From assembly GCF_002000085.1 (NCBI RefSeq), contig NZ_MUZU01000013.1, positions 1-64,000 on the forward strand: 64,000 nucleotides of DNA, written 5' to 3'. This document shows positions 1 through 9,163 of the stretch, in pieces. The stretch's first letter is position 1. The number at the start of each line of letters is the position of its first letter. This DNA comes from Pseudocolwellia agarivorans. GTDB lineage: Bacteria > Pseudomonadota > Gammaproteobacteria > Enterobacterales > Alteromonadaceae. The notes beneath the pieces are model-generated. The model worked only from the letters and a program-made list of their open reading frames with translations, had not been told where the DNA came from and did no database searches. Both the position numbers and the translations under genes were made by a program.

Positions 1-60
1 ACGCAGTAGCGCCGATGGTAGTGTGGGAGTTCCCATGTGAGAGTAGGACATTGCTAGGCT
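1..60 (+). rRNA. rrf: 5S ribosomal RNA, 3' end only
   Basis: The first 60 bases match the 3' half of gammaproteobacterial 5S rRNA, including the conserved GTAGCGCCGATGGTAGTGTG stretch and a GAGAGTAGG loop before the closing 3' strand. The 5' half lies outside the window. A terminator follows at once, so this is the last gene of an rRNA operon entering from the left. The exact 3' end is uncertain by a few bases. Confidence 0.93.
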
Positions 61-72
61 TCTCATTCAAAG

Positions 73-103
73 AAAAGGCTATCCTAACGGATAGCCTTTT
101 TTT
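73..103 (+). terminator. Rho-independent terminator of the rRNA operon
   Basis: An 8-bp GC-rich stem (GGCTATCC at 77-84 pairs with GGATAGCC at 89-96) has a TAAC loop. It is extended by A-T pairs and followed by a run of seven Ts. It lies 13 bases after the 5S end. Confidence 0.93.
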
Positions 104-358
104 GTGGGTGAAGGGAAAGTATAACTAAGTTGAATCAGATATAAACCGTAGCTTTTAAGACGCTTTGTTCTGAATTCTATTATTTTATTGTTTCTTTTAA
201 TGTGAATGTTAAACAGATCAAGTTGGCTAACATTGCGTTTGGTATTACATAATAACTGATGAAAATAATTATTTAGATAATCTAACCTTATTAATACTTC
301 AATAGGCGTTATAATCTCATTGAGATCGAAGGCTATTAAATTATTAAAGAGAAAACGT

Positions 359-1336
359 ATGAACTGGCAAGCAACATTAAGCTGGGAAGATGCTAAAAAG
401 AAAGCTCTAATTTTAAATAAAATTCGCTTATTTTTTAGTGAACTTGATGTTATAGAAGTTGAGACGCCTGTGTTAGGTCGATCTACAGTTACTGATATAC
501 ACTTGGAAGCTTTTCAAACAAAATTTGATTTTTTTTCTCATAGTGATTTGAATAATTCCGATAGCTTATATTTACAAACTTCTCCAGAGTACTGTATGAA
601 AAGATTGTTAGCATCAGGTTATCAGTCTATATATCAGATTTCTAAAGCGTTTAGACATGAGTGTAAAGGCCGTCATCATAACCCTGAGTTTACTATGCTT
701 GAATGGTATCGCTTAGGCTTTGAGCAAGAGGATTTGATGAATGAGGTAGCATCTCTGTTAAAAGAAATTTTGTTTTGTAATGAGCCAATAATAGTAACTT
801 ATCAAGATATATTCATCGATAAGGTTGGTTTAGATCCATTAAATACTAATTGTACAGAGCTAAAACAACTTATTTATGATGAAGGGAAAATGAGTGAATG
901 GCTGTTTAATGAAAAAAGCTGTGATGTTTTATTACAGTTTATTATGTCTGAACTGATTGAGCCTCTAATAGGTCACAATGAACCTATTTTTATTTATAAC
1001 TTCCCAATATCGCAAGCTTCTTTAGCGCGTAAAAATAAAGTTGATGAAAGAGTTGCAGAACGTTTTGAATGTTACTTTAAGGGATTAGAGTTAGTTAATG
1101 GTTTTACTGAGCTTACCGATCCTGTTGAACAGTTAAATAGGTTTAATAAAGATAATATTTATAGGAATCAGCAGGGAATGCAGGAAAAAACGATCGATTG
1201 TAATTTTATTGAAGCTTTAAGATCTGGTTTACCAAACTGTTCAGGTGTTGCTTTAGGCGTAGATCGATTGTTGATGTTGGCTTTAAATAAAACATCAATA
1301 GATGAAGTTATTACTTTTAGTATCAATAGAGCGTAA
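359..1336 (+). CDS. epmA: Elongation factor P--(R)-beta-lysine ligase EpmA
   Basis: Class-II lysyl-tRNA-synthetase-like enzyme that attaches (R)-beta-lysine to a conserved lysine of elongation factor P, which helps ribosomes through polyproline stretches. It resembles the LysRS catalytic core without the anticodon-binding domain. Visible signatures are TSPEYCMKRLL, motif 2 FRHE with HHNPEFTMLEWYR, and the C-terminal motif 3 GVALGVDRLLML. I chose the ATG at 359 (325 residues, the same length as E. coli EpmA) over an in-frame TTG at 320, because the ATG follows an AAAGAG ribosome site and gives a family-like N-terminus. It follows an rRNA operon. A TATAAT hexamer at 310-315 could be its promoter, but no good -35 is visible. 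Confidence 0.93.
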   Translation: MNWQATLSWEDAKKKALILNKIRLFFSELDVIEVETPVLGRSTVTDIHLEAFQTKFDFFSHSDLNNSDSLYLQTSPEYCMKRLLASGYQSIYQISKAFRHECKGRHHNPEFTMLEWYRLGFEQEDLMNEVASLLKEILFCNEPIIVTYQDIFIDKVGLDPLNTNCTELKQLIYDEGKMSEWLFNEKSCDVLLQFIMSELIEPLIGHNEPIFIYNFPISQASLARKNKVDERVAERFECYFKGLELVNGFTELTDPVEQLNRFNKDNIYRNQQGMQEKTIDCNFIEALRSGLPNCSGVALGVDRLLMLALNKTSIDEVITFSINRA

Positions 1337-1343
1337 TTAGGTA

Positions 1344-1360
1344 ATGTTATAACATCTCAA
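1344..1360. promoter_or_regulatory. Possible Zur box upstream of the MerC-like gene
   Basis: The sequence contains the perfect palindrome ATGTTATAACAT (1344-1355). Laid on the gammaproteobacterial Zur consensus ATGTTATA-N-TATAACAT, the 17 bases from 1344 match at 12 of 16 fixed positions, with a perfect left half and a poor right half. A zur gene is present in this window at 34255-34698. The assignment is an inference; the palindrome could belong to another regulator. Confidence 0.35.
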
Positions 1361-1409
1361 TTGTGATATTATCTCATTGTTAATGATATTTTGATTGGGT
1401 GATTAAAAA

Positions 1410-1790
1410 ATGTTAGATCGAATAGGTATAACTGCTACAAGTTTATGTGCATTGCATTGCATTTTACTCCCGGTATTACTGCCTGCTTTGCCCTTGCTAG
1501 GTTTAAGCTTTTTAGCTGATCATACATGGGAACATATTTTTTTAATTATGACTGCTATTCTCGGCTCATTTGCCTTATTTTCAGGCTTTAAGAAGTATCA
1601 TAAGCGTCTTTATCCTTTTTATTTATTGTTTCTAGGCGTAGCGATTTATTGGATAAAACATGACTTTTCTGAAGAATTACAGCCTTACTTTATTATATTA
1701 GGGGCTTCTTTGATTGTTGCAGCGCATGTTATTAACCTTAAATTATGTAATAGCTGTAAACAATGCGCTGATGAGGAATGTCATTCTTAG
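1410..1790 (+). CDS. MerC-domain inner-membrane protein
   Basis: A 126-residue protein with about four hydrophobic segments. Near its start it has the CALHCILLPVLLPALP pattern typical of the MerC family, with a cysteine pair in the first membrane helix. The C-terminus is cysteine-rich (CNSCKQC, then another Cys), which suggests metal binding. MerC proteins were first described as mercuric-ion transporters, but no other mer genes are nearby, so mercury resistance is not supported. The upstream palindrome resembling a zinc-regulator site suggests a role in zinc handling; that is inference. It converges on ntrC with a 12-bp gap. Confidence 0.75.
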   Translation: MLDRIGITATSLCALHCILLPVLLPALPLLGLSFLADHTWEHIFLIMTAILGSFALFSGFKKYHKRLYPFYLLFLGVAIYWIKHDFSEELQPYFIILGASLIVAAHVINLKLCNSCKQCADEECHS

Positions 1791-1802
1791 ATAAAAATAA
1801 TA

Positions 1803-3206
1803 TTAATTAAGATCTAAATCTTTTAGTTTTCTCGTTAATGTATTTCGTCCCCAACCTAATTTTTTTGATGCTTCTTGTTTATGTCCTTGAGTAAATTGAA
1901 GCGCACGTTCAAGTGCTATTTTTTCAAACTCAGGTAATGCTGTATCTAAAATATTAGCATTACCTTCTTTCAATTGTTCATCTATCCATAAACTAAATGC
2001 ATGTTGCCAGCTAGAAGAAACGGTATTTGAAGCGTCCTTTTTATGGCTTAACTCATCAGGTAAGTCTTCAACTAGTATTTCTTGACCACTTGCCATTACG
2101 GTTAAAAATCGGCATAAGTTCTCTAATTGCCTAACATTACCCGGCCAATCACAACGTTTAAGAAATAGCTCTGCATCCTTATGTAAGGATTTTGGATCTA
2201 CACTTAATTCGTTTGCTGCTTGCTGTAAAAAATGAGAAGCAAGCTGTGCAATGTCTTCTTTTCTTTCTCTTAAACTTGGGAGGTGTATTCTGATGACATT
2301 CAATCTGTGAAATAAATCTTCACGAAATTCATTTTTGGCGACTTGGTCTTCTAAATTTTGATGAGTTGCTGCAATAATTCTTACATCTACCTGTATAGGG
2401 GAATGACCACCTACGCGATAAAACTGACCATCCGCTAATACTCTTAATAAACGAGTTTGAATATCTAGTGGCATATCGCCAATTTCATCCAAGAATAGTG
2501 TGCCATTATGAGCTTGCTCAAACCGTCCTTGTCTAATGGAGTTAGCACCAGTGAAAGCGCCTTTTTCGTGTCCGAATAATTCTGACTCAATTAAATCTTT
2601 TGGTATTGCGGCCATGTTAAGGGGTATAAAGGGGCCTTTTGATCTAGGGCTATGTGTATGTAAAGCATGTGCTACTAGCTCTTTACCTGTTCCTGACTCC
2701 CCATTAATAAGTACACTAATACTTGAGCGGGATAATCGGCCAATAGCTCTAAATACTTCTTGCATTGAAGGTGCTTCGCCAATGATTCCTACTGATAAAA
2801 CAGAAGAATCTTTTGGGTTGTTTTTGGCATTTTGTTCTCGAGCGTGGGTTAATGCTCGCTTACTTAATGAAATAGCTTCATCAATATCAAAGGGTTTAGG
2901 AAGGTACTCAAATGCTCCACCTTGGTAAGCATTAACGGCACTATCTAAATCAGAATGTGCTGTCATTATTATCACAGGGATATTAGGATGATCAGCATTT
3001 ATTTGGCTTAATAGTTCCATACCGTTAATACCTGGCATTTTAATATCAGAGATGATAATTTCAGGTTGTGAATGGTCGAGTGCAGTTAGTAAGTCTTTTG
3101 CATTATCAAAAGAAGCAGCTGATAAATTTGCTTTATTAAAGGCCTTTTCTAATACCCACCGTATTGAACTATCATCATCTACAATCCAAATTTGTTCAGT
3201 GTTCAT
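1803..3206 (-). CDS. glnG: Nitrogen regulation response regulator NtrC (GlnG)
   Basis: Sigma-54-dependent activator that switches on glnA and other nitrogen genes when phosphorylated by NtrB. At 467 residues it has the family length. The receiver domain has the acidic pocket DDD at 10-12 and phospho-acceptor Asp54 in ISDIKMPG. The AAA+ domain has a Walker A (GESGTGKE) and the sigma-54 contact loop GAFTGA. A Fis-type helix-turn-helix lies at the C-terminus (QEASKKLGWGRNTLTRKLK). Its start overlaps the ntrB stop by 4 bases, so the two are translationally coupled. It is the last gene of the glnA-DUF4124-ntrB-ntrC set. Probable target sites are present upstream of glnA. Confidence 0.96.
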   Translation of the reverse strand: MNTEQIWIVDDDSSIRWVLEKAFNKANLSAASFDNAKDLLTALDHSQPEIIISDIKMPGINGMELLSQINADHPNIPVIIMTAHSDLDSAVNAYQGGAFEYLPKPFDIDEAISLSKRALTHAREQNAKNNPKDSSVLSVGIIGEAPSMQEVFRAIGRLSRSSISVLINGESGTGKELVAHALHTHSPRSKGPFIPLNMAAIPKDLIESELFGHEKGAFTGANSIRQGRFEQAHNGTLFLDEIGDMPLDIQTRLLRVLADGQFYRVGGHSPIQVDVRIIAATHQNLEDQVAKNEFREDLFHRLNVIRIHLPSLRERKEDIAQLASHFLQQAANELSVDPKSLHKDAELFLKRCDWPGNVRQLENLCRFLTVMASGQEILVEDLPDELSHKKDASNTVSSSWQHAFSLWIDEQLKEGNANILDTALPEFEKIALERALQFTQGHKQEASKKLGWGRNTLTRKLKDLDLN

Positions 3207-4291
3207 TGTTCGTTTTCTCCGTGAATGGGTAGTAAAATAGTAAATTCAGTTTTGCCAGGTTGGCTAGTACAAAGTAATTTACCTTGGTGTTGATGAATAA
3301 GAGTTTGGCATATAGATAATCCAAGGCCAGTACCATCATTTCTACCTGATACCATAGGATAAAAAAGAGTATCTTGTATATTGTCTGGTATGCCTGGACC
3401 ATCATCTATAATACTTATTTGGACGCCTAGCTTTATGCGTTTACCATTAATAATTTGATTACTAGCCACCCTCGTTTTAAGTAAAATAGTGTTGTTGCCT
3501 TCTATGGCCTGTATCGCATTATTAACAATATTAAGAATAGCTTGTTGTATTTTATCTTCATCAAATTCAATATCAGGTATTGACGGATCGTAGTCTCTGT
3601 AGACTTTGATCCCCTTAGGATTATTAAAGTTAACAAGTTGATTAACTTTTTCTAAAACAACATGAATATTTTGTTTGGTAATTTTGGGTAATTGGTTTGG
3701 TCCTAGGAGCCTATCGACTAAATTGGTTAGCCTATCTGCCTGTTCGATAATCATCGCAGTATATTCTTGTTGTTCACCACTTAAATCATTATCAAGTAGT
3801 TGAGCGGCCCCTCTTAAACCTCCAAGAGGATTTTTAATTTCATGTGCAAGACCACGGATAAGATCTCTCGCTGACTCCCACTGCTGTTGTTGAAATGCTT
3901 CAGCACTGATTTGTTTTTGCTGATCAATTTGCTTAAATTCTAATAATATATGAGGGTTGTTATTGAACTCGATTGATGAAGCTGTTAATTCTATGGTTAT
4001 TTGTGAATGATCTATAAATTCAAGTGTAACATCACAATCATTAAATTCTTGACCTGATGATAATAGCTGAATAAAACGTTCTTTTTTTATAGAAGTACTT
4101 CTAAATACATCTTCTATTGATTGGTTATATAAGGTATTGAGGCTTTTTACCAAAATAGCTTCTGCAGCAGGATTTAAATATTGAATTACGAGATGTTCAT
4201 CAAGGAGCATTACAGCTGTAACCATATGGGTAGGTAACACTTGCTGAAAGTTTTTTTTATTTTGCTGTATTTTAAAAAGATTACTTAACAT
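3203..4291 (-). CDS. glnL: Nitrogen regulation sensor histidine kinase NtrB (GlnL)
   Basis: Cytoplasmic kinase/phosphatase that phosphorylates NtrC and is normally controlled by PII. Of 362 residues, the N-terminal third is a PAS-like domain. The dimerisation/phosphotransfer helix has RGLAHEIKNPLGG with the phosphorylated residue at His150. The ATP-binding domain has an N box (NAIQAI), DDGPGIPD and GTGLGLSI. There are no membrane segments, as expected for NtrB. The ATG at 4289-4291 is the natural start. The 83-bp gap upstream could hold a minor promoter of its own. It overlaps ntrC by 4 bases. Confidence 0.95.
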   Translation of the reverse strand: MLSNLFKIQQNKKNFQQVLPTHMVTAVMLLDEHLVIQYLNPAAEAILVKSLNTLYNQSIEDVFRSTSIKKERFIQLLSSGQEFNDCDVTLEFIDHSQITIELTASSIEFNNNPHILLEFKQIDQQKQISAEAFQQQQWESARDLIRGLAHEIKNPLGGLRGAAQLLDNDLSGEQQEYTAMIIEQADRLTNLVDRLLGPNQLPKITKQNIHVVLEKVNQLVNFNNPKGIKVYRDYDPSIPDIEFDEDKIQQAILNIVNNAIQAIEGNNTILLKTRVASNQIINGKRIKLGVQISIIDDGPGIPDNIQDTLFYPMVSGRNDGTGLGLSICQTLIHQHQGKLLCTSQPGKTEFTILLPIHGENEQ

Positions 4292-4374
4292 TTAAACCAA
4301 CTCTGAATGCACTTTAATGGTGCGTTGCTATCGCCAGTCTGTCTGTATTAAAGCAATTTCACTTCATAAAGAGC

Positions 4375-4905
4375 TTATTTAGCTTTAATTGCTGACGCGC
4401 GGTGCATATAAAAGGTAACTGATTTAGATGATGCAATAATCTTGCCTTTTGCGTTTAAAAGATTGAGTTTTATTTGATGTTCCCCACGCTCAATATCTCG
4501 CAATGCAAACATTGAGTGTGTTTGAGGCGCTTTATAAGGCATACCGTCAATAATTAACTGTATGGTGAGTCCTTGTTTAAAAACGGGTTTTATTCTTCCT
4601 GATACATGCACAGAGCCGGTATTGTCTCTGATCGTTGAGTTACTTGTCGGTCTAACAATCTCAACTTCAAATTTATCGTCAAGTTTTTTAGGTTTAATAT
4701 CAAGAATTGAGGTGTTTATTGAAGGTGAAATATTTTGATTCTCAGTATTTATTTCTATTTCTTCAGCGCCAGGTTTTGGGCTATCAGAAAATACTAATAC
4801 ACCTGTTTCATCTCGCCAAACGTATACCTTTGCCGATGTTGCGTATACGGGAGTAAGCAATGATAAAACTAACAGGAAAAAAACAAATACTTTTAAAATA
4901 TGCAA
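4375..4905 (-). CDS. DUF4124 domain-containing exported protein
   Basis: A 176-residue protein with a signal peptide (hydrophobic core VFVFFLLVLSLLTPVYA) followed by the DUF4124 pattern YVWRDETGVLVFSDSPKPGA. The remaining sequence is a beta-rich tail of unknown function. A DUF4124 gene between glnA and ntrBC is a recurrent arrangement in Alteromonadales, but the protein's role in nitrogen control, if any, is not known to me. The start is a TTG at 4905. No in-frame ATG precedes the signal peptide, and a GGA element lies about 10 bases upstream. Start choice is moderately certain. Confidence 0.82.
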   Translation of the reverse strand: MHILKVFVFFLLVLSLLTPVYATSAKVYVWRDETGVLVFSDSPKPGAEEIEINTENQNISPSINTSILDIKPKKLDDKFEVEIVRPTSNSTIRDNTGSVHVSGRIKPVFKQGLTIQLIIDGMPYKAPQTHSMFALRDIERGEHQIKLNLLNAKGKIIASSKSVTFYMHRASAIKAK

Positions 4906-4963
4906 TGAGTGACGTCCAATTTCTAAATACTTACATAATCTAGCAAAATATCAGATTATTACC

Positions 4964-4993
4964 ACAAAAAAAGCCCACATAAGCGGGCTTTTT
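4964..4993 (-). terminator. Terminator downstream of glnA
   Basis: Read on the minus strand, an AAGCCC/GGGCTT stem (4985-4990 with 4971-4976) and an 8-base loop are followed by a run of seven Ts. It separates glnA from the DUF4124-ntrB-ntrC genes, so their expression from the glnA promoter would need read-through. Confidence 0.85.
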
Positions 4994-5016
4994 AATTAAT
5001 TAGTTTAAAAAACTAA

Positions 5017-6423
5017 TTAAACACTGTAGTACATATCAAACTCAACTGGGTGAGTTGTCATGTTTAATAAAGAAACTTCTTCACGTTTTAATCCGATGTA
5101 AGCATTAATCATGTCGATATCCATAACGCCACCAGCGGTTAAGAATTCATTATCAGCTTCAAGAGCGTCTAATGCATCACCTAAAGAAGTTGCAACTTGT
5201 GGAATTGCTGCTGCTTCTTCTGCTGGTAGGTCGTATAGATCTTTATCCATAGCATCACCAGGGTGAATTTTGTTTTTGATACCGTCAAGGCCAGCCATTA
5301 ATAAAGCAGAAAATGCTAAGTAAGGGTTAGCTGCTGGATCTGGGAAGCGAGCTTCAATACGTACCGCTTTTGGAGAAGGTACAATTGGAATACGGATAGA
5401 AGCTGAACGGTTACGTGCAGAGTAAGCAAGCATAACTGGTGCTTCAAAATGAGGAACTAAACGCTTGTACGAGTTAGTCGAAGGGTTAGTAAATGCATTA
5501 AGTGCTTTAGCATGCTTGATAATACCACCAATGTAGTAGATAGCTAGTTCAGATAATCCGCCGTATTTATCACCAGAGAATAAGTTAACACCATCTTTAG
5601 CTAAAGATTGATGAACATGCATACCAGAACCGTTATCACCTACTAATGGCTTAGGCATAAATGTAGCTGTTTTACCGTAAGCGTGAGCTACGTTATGAAC
5701 AACATATTTGTAAATTTGTACTTCATCAGCTTTTTTAACTAACGTATTAAAACGACAAGCAATTTCGTTTTGACCAGCTGTAGCTACTTCATGGTGATGT
5801 GCTTCAACAACTAAGCCCATATCTTCCATAACTAAACACATAGCTGAACGAATATCTTGTGATGAATCTACTGGAGATACTGGGAAGTAACCGCCTTTAA
5901 CACCAGGACGGTGTCCCATGTTACCTTCTTCATATTCAGTACCTGAGTTCCATGCTGCTTCTTTATCATCTATTTTGTAGAATGAACCGCTCATATCTGT
6001 ACTGAAACGAACATCGTCAAAAAGGAAGAATTCAGGTTCTGGACCAATTAAAACAGTATCAGCAATACCTGTAGAGCGCATGTACTCTTCAGCGCGATGT
6101 GCTACTGAACGAGGATCACGGCTATAACCTTGCATTGTTGCTGGTTCTAAGATGTCACAACGGATGTTTAATGTTGGAGTTTCTGTAAATGGGTCAAGAA
6201 CTGCTGATTCAGCGTCAGGCATCATAACCATGTCTGATTCATTAATACCTTTCCAGCCTTGGATAGATGAGCCATCGAACATTTTTCCATCTTCAAAAAA
6301 GTCAGCATCTACTTGATGATGAGGGATAGAAACATGTTGTTCTTTACCTTTTGAATCGGTAAAACGTAAATCAACGAATTTAACATCGTTTTCTTTGATT
6401 AAATCTAAAACTGCTTGTGACAT
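5017..6423 (-). CDS. glnA: Glutamine synthetase, type I (adenylylated form)
   Basis: Condenses glutamate and ammonia with ATP to make glutamine, the main ammonia-assimilation step. Its 468 residues match the GSI-beta dodecameric enzyme. Visible signatures are DGSSIQGW near the N-terminus, the ATP-binding [10 protein letters not shown], and the C-terminal site DLYDLP, whose Tyr (about residue 397) is the adenylylation target. It is monocistronic up to a terminator. Its promoter region has a -24/-12 element and paired NtrC sites, so nitrogen limitation should induce it through the neighbouring NtrBC. Confidence 0.98.
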   Translation of the reverse strand: MSQAVLDLIKENDVKFVDLRFTDSKGKEQHVSIPHHQVDADFFEDGKMFDGSSIQGWKGINESDMVMMPDAESAVLDPFTETPTLNIRCDILEPATMQGYSRDPRSVAHRAEEYMRSTGIADTVLIGPEPEFFLFDDVRFSTDMSGSFYKIDDKEAAWNSGTEYEEGNMGHRPGVKGGYFPVSPVDSSQDIRSAMCLVMEDMGLVVEAHHHEVATAGQNEIACRFNTLVKKADEVQIYKYVVHNVAHAYGKTATFMPKPLVGDNGSGMHVHQSLAKDGVNLFSGDKYGGLSELAIYYIGGIIKHAKALNAFTNPSTNSYKRLVPHFEAPVMLAYSARNRSASIRIPIVPSPKAVRIEARFPDPAANPYLAFSALLMAGLDGIKNKIHPGDAMDKDLYDLPAEEAAAIPQVATSLGDALDALEADNEFLTAGGVMDIDMINAYIGLKREEVSLLNMTTHPVEFDMYYSV

Positions 6424-6491
6424 TGATAGTCTCCAGAGATATATGTTTTTGTGAAAATTATAAATACAGTATATTTATTTTTTAGAACTGT

Positions 6492-6507
6492 AGCTAAAAT
6501 CATGCCA
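6492..6507 (-). promoter_or_regulatory. Sigma-54 promoter of glnA
   Basis: On the minus strand the sequence reads TGGCATGATTTTAGCT. This fits the -24/-12 consensus TGGCAC-N5-TTGCW at 9 of 11 positions, with the obligatory GG and GC exactly ten bases apart. The predicted start at about 6482 leaves a leader of roughly 58 bases before the glnA ATG. Confidence 0.8.
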
Positions 6508-6558
6508 AATTTAAGTCTTTGATATGTAATGATTTGAGAGTATCTAAAATTTATTTTC

Positions 6559-6596
6559 GCACCATTTTGGTGTTGTTGTTGCTCTTTTTTGGTGCA
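6559..6596. promoter_or_regulatory. Two NtrC enhancer sites upstream of glnA
   Basis: Site 1 (6559-6573, GCACCATTTTGGTGT) is a near-perfect copy of the NtrC consensus GCACCA-N3-TGGTGC. Site 2 (6580-6596) keeps a strong TGGTGCA half and a weaker left half. Their centres lie about 85 and 107 bases upstream of the predicted start, the usual enhancer distance. They are 22 bp apart, two helical turns, so dimers would bind on the same face. Confidence 0.78.
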
Positions 6597-6753
6597 TGAA
6601 CTTATGCCTACTCAAGAGAACGGATAAACATTAGCATAATGTGATTATTTATTCGAGAAATAGAAAATTATATTTCATGTTATTCGACTATATTTATGTT
6701 CCTCTCTGCTGTATAATTCGCGCCCAATTATAGCCTATTGAGCAAAGAAGCCT

Positions 6754-8571
6754 GTGTTAGAGAAATTACGTAATGTTGCGATCATCGCCCACGTTGACCA
6801 TGGTAAAACTACCCTAGTCGATAAATTATTAAGTCAATCAGGTACGTTAGACGCAAGAAGCGGTCTAGAAGAACGTACGATGGACTCAAACGATATCGAA
6901 AAAGAACGCGGTATCACCATATTAGCGAAGAATACAGCAATTAACTGGGGAGAATACCGAGTAAATATCGTTGATACTCCTGGCCATGCTGATTTCGGCG
7001 GTGAAGTTGAACGTGTTATGTCAATGGTTGATTCTGTGCTTCTTATTGTAGACGCGCAAGAAGGTCCAATGCCACAAACGCGTTTTGTAACTAAAAAAGC
7101 GTTTGCTCAAGGTTTAAAACCAATTGTTGTTATTAACAAAATTGATAAGCCTGGTGCTCGCCCTGAATGGGTTATGGATCAAGTTTTTGATTTATTTGAT
7201 AACCTAGGTGCAACTGACGATCAATTAGATTTTAAAGTTGTTTATGCTTCAGCAATTAACGGTTGGTCTTCTTTAGAAGAAGATGTTGTTGGCGAAGATA
7301 TGACTCCTTTATTCCAAACAATTGTTGACGAAGTACCTGCTCCAAATGCTGATGCAGATGGTGCATTCCAAATGCAAATCTCACAACTTGATTACAGCTC
7401 TTATTTGGGTGTTATCGGTGTTGGTCGTATTACTCGTGGTTCTGTTAAGCCTAATCAACAAGTTACTGTTGAAGGTGCTAACGGTAAATTACATAACGGC
7501 AAAGTAGGTAAAGTTTTTGGTTACTTAGGTTTAGAGCGTCATGAAAGTGAAATAGCTCATGCTGGTGATATCATTGCGATTACTGGTTTAGGCGAACTTA
7601 AAATTTCAGACACCATTTGTTGTCCAAATGAAGTCGTTGCATTACCACCGTTATCTGTTGATGAACCTACTATCAACATGACATTCCAAGTAAACACTTC
7701 ACCATTCTGTGGTCAAGAAGGTAAGTTTGTTACTTCACGTAATATTAAAGAGCGTTTAGATAAAGAACTTATTCATAACGTTGCTTTACGTGTTGAACAA
7801 TTAGATGATGCTGATAAATTTAAAGTATCAGGCCGTGGTGAACTTCATTTAGGCATATTAATTGAAAACATGCGTCGTGAAGGTTATGAATTAGCTGTTT
7901 CACGTCCTGAAGTAATTATCCGTGAAGTTGATGGTAAATTAGAAGAACCATACGAATCAGTAACTATTGATGTTGAAGAACAGCATCAAGGTCCTATCAT
8001 GGAGAAGATGGGTGTTCGTAAAGCAGAATTAACAGATATGGCACCAGATGGTAAAGGTCGTATTCGTATGGACTTTATTATGCCAAGTCGTGGTTTAATT
8101 GGTTTCCAAACAGAATTTATGACATTAACGTCTGGTTCTGGTTTGATTTACCATACATTCCTAGAATATGGACCTCATAAAGGTGGCGAAATTGGTCAGC
8201 GTTTGAACGGTGTAATTATCGCTAACGCTACTGGTAAAGCATTAACGAATGCATTATTTAACTTGCAGTCTCGCGGACGTTTATTTATCGGTCATGGTGT
8301 TGATGTTTATGAAGGTCAAATCATTGGTATTCATAGCCGTGATAATGACCTAACAGTTAATGCGTTAAAAGGTAAGCAATTAACTAACGTTCGTTCTTCA
8401 GGTACAGATGAAGCGCAAACATTAACACCACCAATTATCATGTCTTTAGAGCAAGCTTTAGAGTTTATTGATAATGACGAACTTGTTGAAGTAACACCTG
8501 ATAGCATTCGTATACGTAAGAAGTTCTTGAAAGAGAATGAGCGTAAACGTGAAGGTCGCTCTGCTAAATAG
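6754..8571 (+). CDS. typA: Ribosome-associated translational GTPase TypA/BipA
   Basis: EF-G-like GTPase that binds the ribosome and is linked to 50S assembly, cold growth and stress adaptation. 605 residues. The G-domain motifs are G1 AHVDHGKTTL, G3 DTPGHADFGGEVERVM and G4 NKIDK. EF-G-like domains and the BipA-specific C-terminal domain follow. The start is a GTG, giving V(M)LEKLRNVAIIAHVDHGK, which matches the family N-terminus. A TATAAT hexamer at 6712-6717 is the likely -10. It is divergent from glnA, sharing a 330-bp regulatory region, and is followed by its own terminator. Confidence 0.97.
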   Translation: MLEKLRNVAIIAHVDHGKTTLVDKLLSQSGTLDARSGLEERTMDSNDIEKERGITILAKNTAINWGEYRVNIVDTPGHADFGGEVERVMSMVDSVLLIVDAQEGPMPQTRFVTKKAFAQGLKPIVVINKIDKPGARPEWVMDQVFDLFDNLGATDDQLDFKVVYASAINGWSSLEEDVVGEDMTPLFQTIVDEVPAPNADADGAFQMQISQLDYSSYLGVIGVGRITRGSVKPNQQVTVEGANGKLHNGKVGKVFGYLGLERHESEIAHAGDIIAITGLGELKISDTICCPNEVVALPPLSVDEPTINMTFQVNTSPFCGQEGKFVTSRNIKERLDKELIHNVALRVEQLDDADKFKVSGRGELHLGILIENMRREGYELAVSRPEVIIREVDGKLEEPYESVTIDVEEQHQGPIMEKMGVRKAELTDMAPDGKGRIRMDFIMPSRGLIGFQTEFMTLTSGSGLIYHTFLEYGPHKGGEIGQRLNGVIIANATGKALTNALFNLQSRGRLFIGHGVDVYEGQIIGIHSRDNDLTVNALKGKQLTNVRSSGTDEAQTLTPPIIMSLEQALEFIDNDELVEVTPDSIRIRKKFLKENERKREGRSAK

Positions 8572-8594
8572 TTTGTAAAAAAGATTTATTTCGT

Positions 8595-8626
8595 AAGCCA
8601 TCGTTATAAGCGATGGCTTTTTTTTG
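8595..8626 (+). terminator. Rho-independent terminator of typA
   Basis: A perfect 9-bp stem (AAGCCATCG, 8595-8603, with CGATGGCTT, 8611-8619) has a 7-base loop and continues into a T-run to about 8625. Confidence 0.95.
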
Positions 8627-8932
8627 TCTTTTTATTAGGGCATTCCATCATCCCTACAGGTTGAAAAATAATGATATGTTTTTTTGAGTAAGTGATCACA
8701 ACCAAATTTGTAAGACATTTCTCAAAATAATGTAAGACGGTTAATTATATTTATAATTTTTTATTTATAACTCTATGTTTATAATATTTTTCTTTAAATA
8801 GATTAATTTAATTCATCTATTAACTGTTGGAGTTACTGCTCTGTACGGTATTTTTAATACTGGCTGAAACCATAAATGGTACTACACTTATTATTAACTT
8901 TTATAAGCTTTAATAGTGTGGGAGTTAATAAG
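8627..8932. other. AT-rich intergenic region with a pair of TGTAAGAC repeats
   Basis: A 306-base stretch with no gene that I can see. It holds two direct copies of TGTAAGAC (8709-8716 and 8731-8738) whose starts are 22 bp apart, a spacing suitable for a response-regulator dimer pair. It presumably contains the promoter of the small gene that follows. No clear sigma-70 hexamer pair stands out in the AT-rich sequence. Confidence 0.4.
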
Positions 8933-9106
8933 ATGAAAAAATTAGAAATGACGAGATTGAATTTACTTTTTGAAAAAATGGTGTCGAATAAAACAAATAT
9001 TAAAGAGCAAAAAGAGTTAACAAAGTTATATCAAACGTATATTGATGAAGATAGAGAAGTACTAAATAATGTGACGCCTATTCATACGCAAAAACATGCG
9101 GGGTAA
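8933..9106 (+). CDS. Small hypothetical protein, 57 residues
   Basis: The ATG at 8933 follows a GGGAG ribosome site by about eight bases. This makes it the likely start rather than an in-frame ATG at 8876 that has no such site. The product is hydrophilic and predicted to be mostly helical (MKKLEMTRLNLLFEKMV...). It has no cysteines, signal peptide or membrane segment. I do not recognise the family. It stands alone between typA and a convergent small membrane gene, with a long upstream region that suggests its own regulation. Confidence 0.6.
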   Translation: MKKLEMTRLNLLFEKMVSNKTNIKEQKELTKLYQTYIDEDREVLNNVTPIHTQKHAG

Positions 9107-9163
9107 TATTGGCTTAAAGATTCTAAAACGAAAATTTAAGCCTCTTTTTTACTAAAACAACAT

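Noticed and set aside
320-358. TTG start extending EpmA by 13 residues
   Set aside because: The internal ATG at 359 has a ribosome site and gives exactly the family length and N-terminus.
2536-2928. 130-codon ORF on the plus strand inside ntrC
   Set aside because: Antisense shadow of a strongly conserved gene with no ribosome site or recognisable protein.
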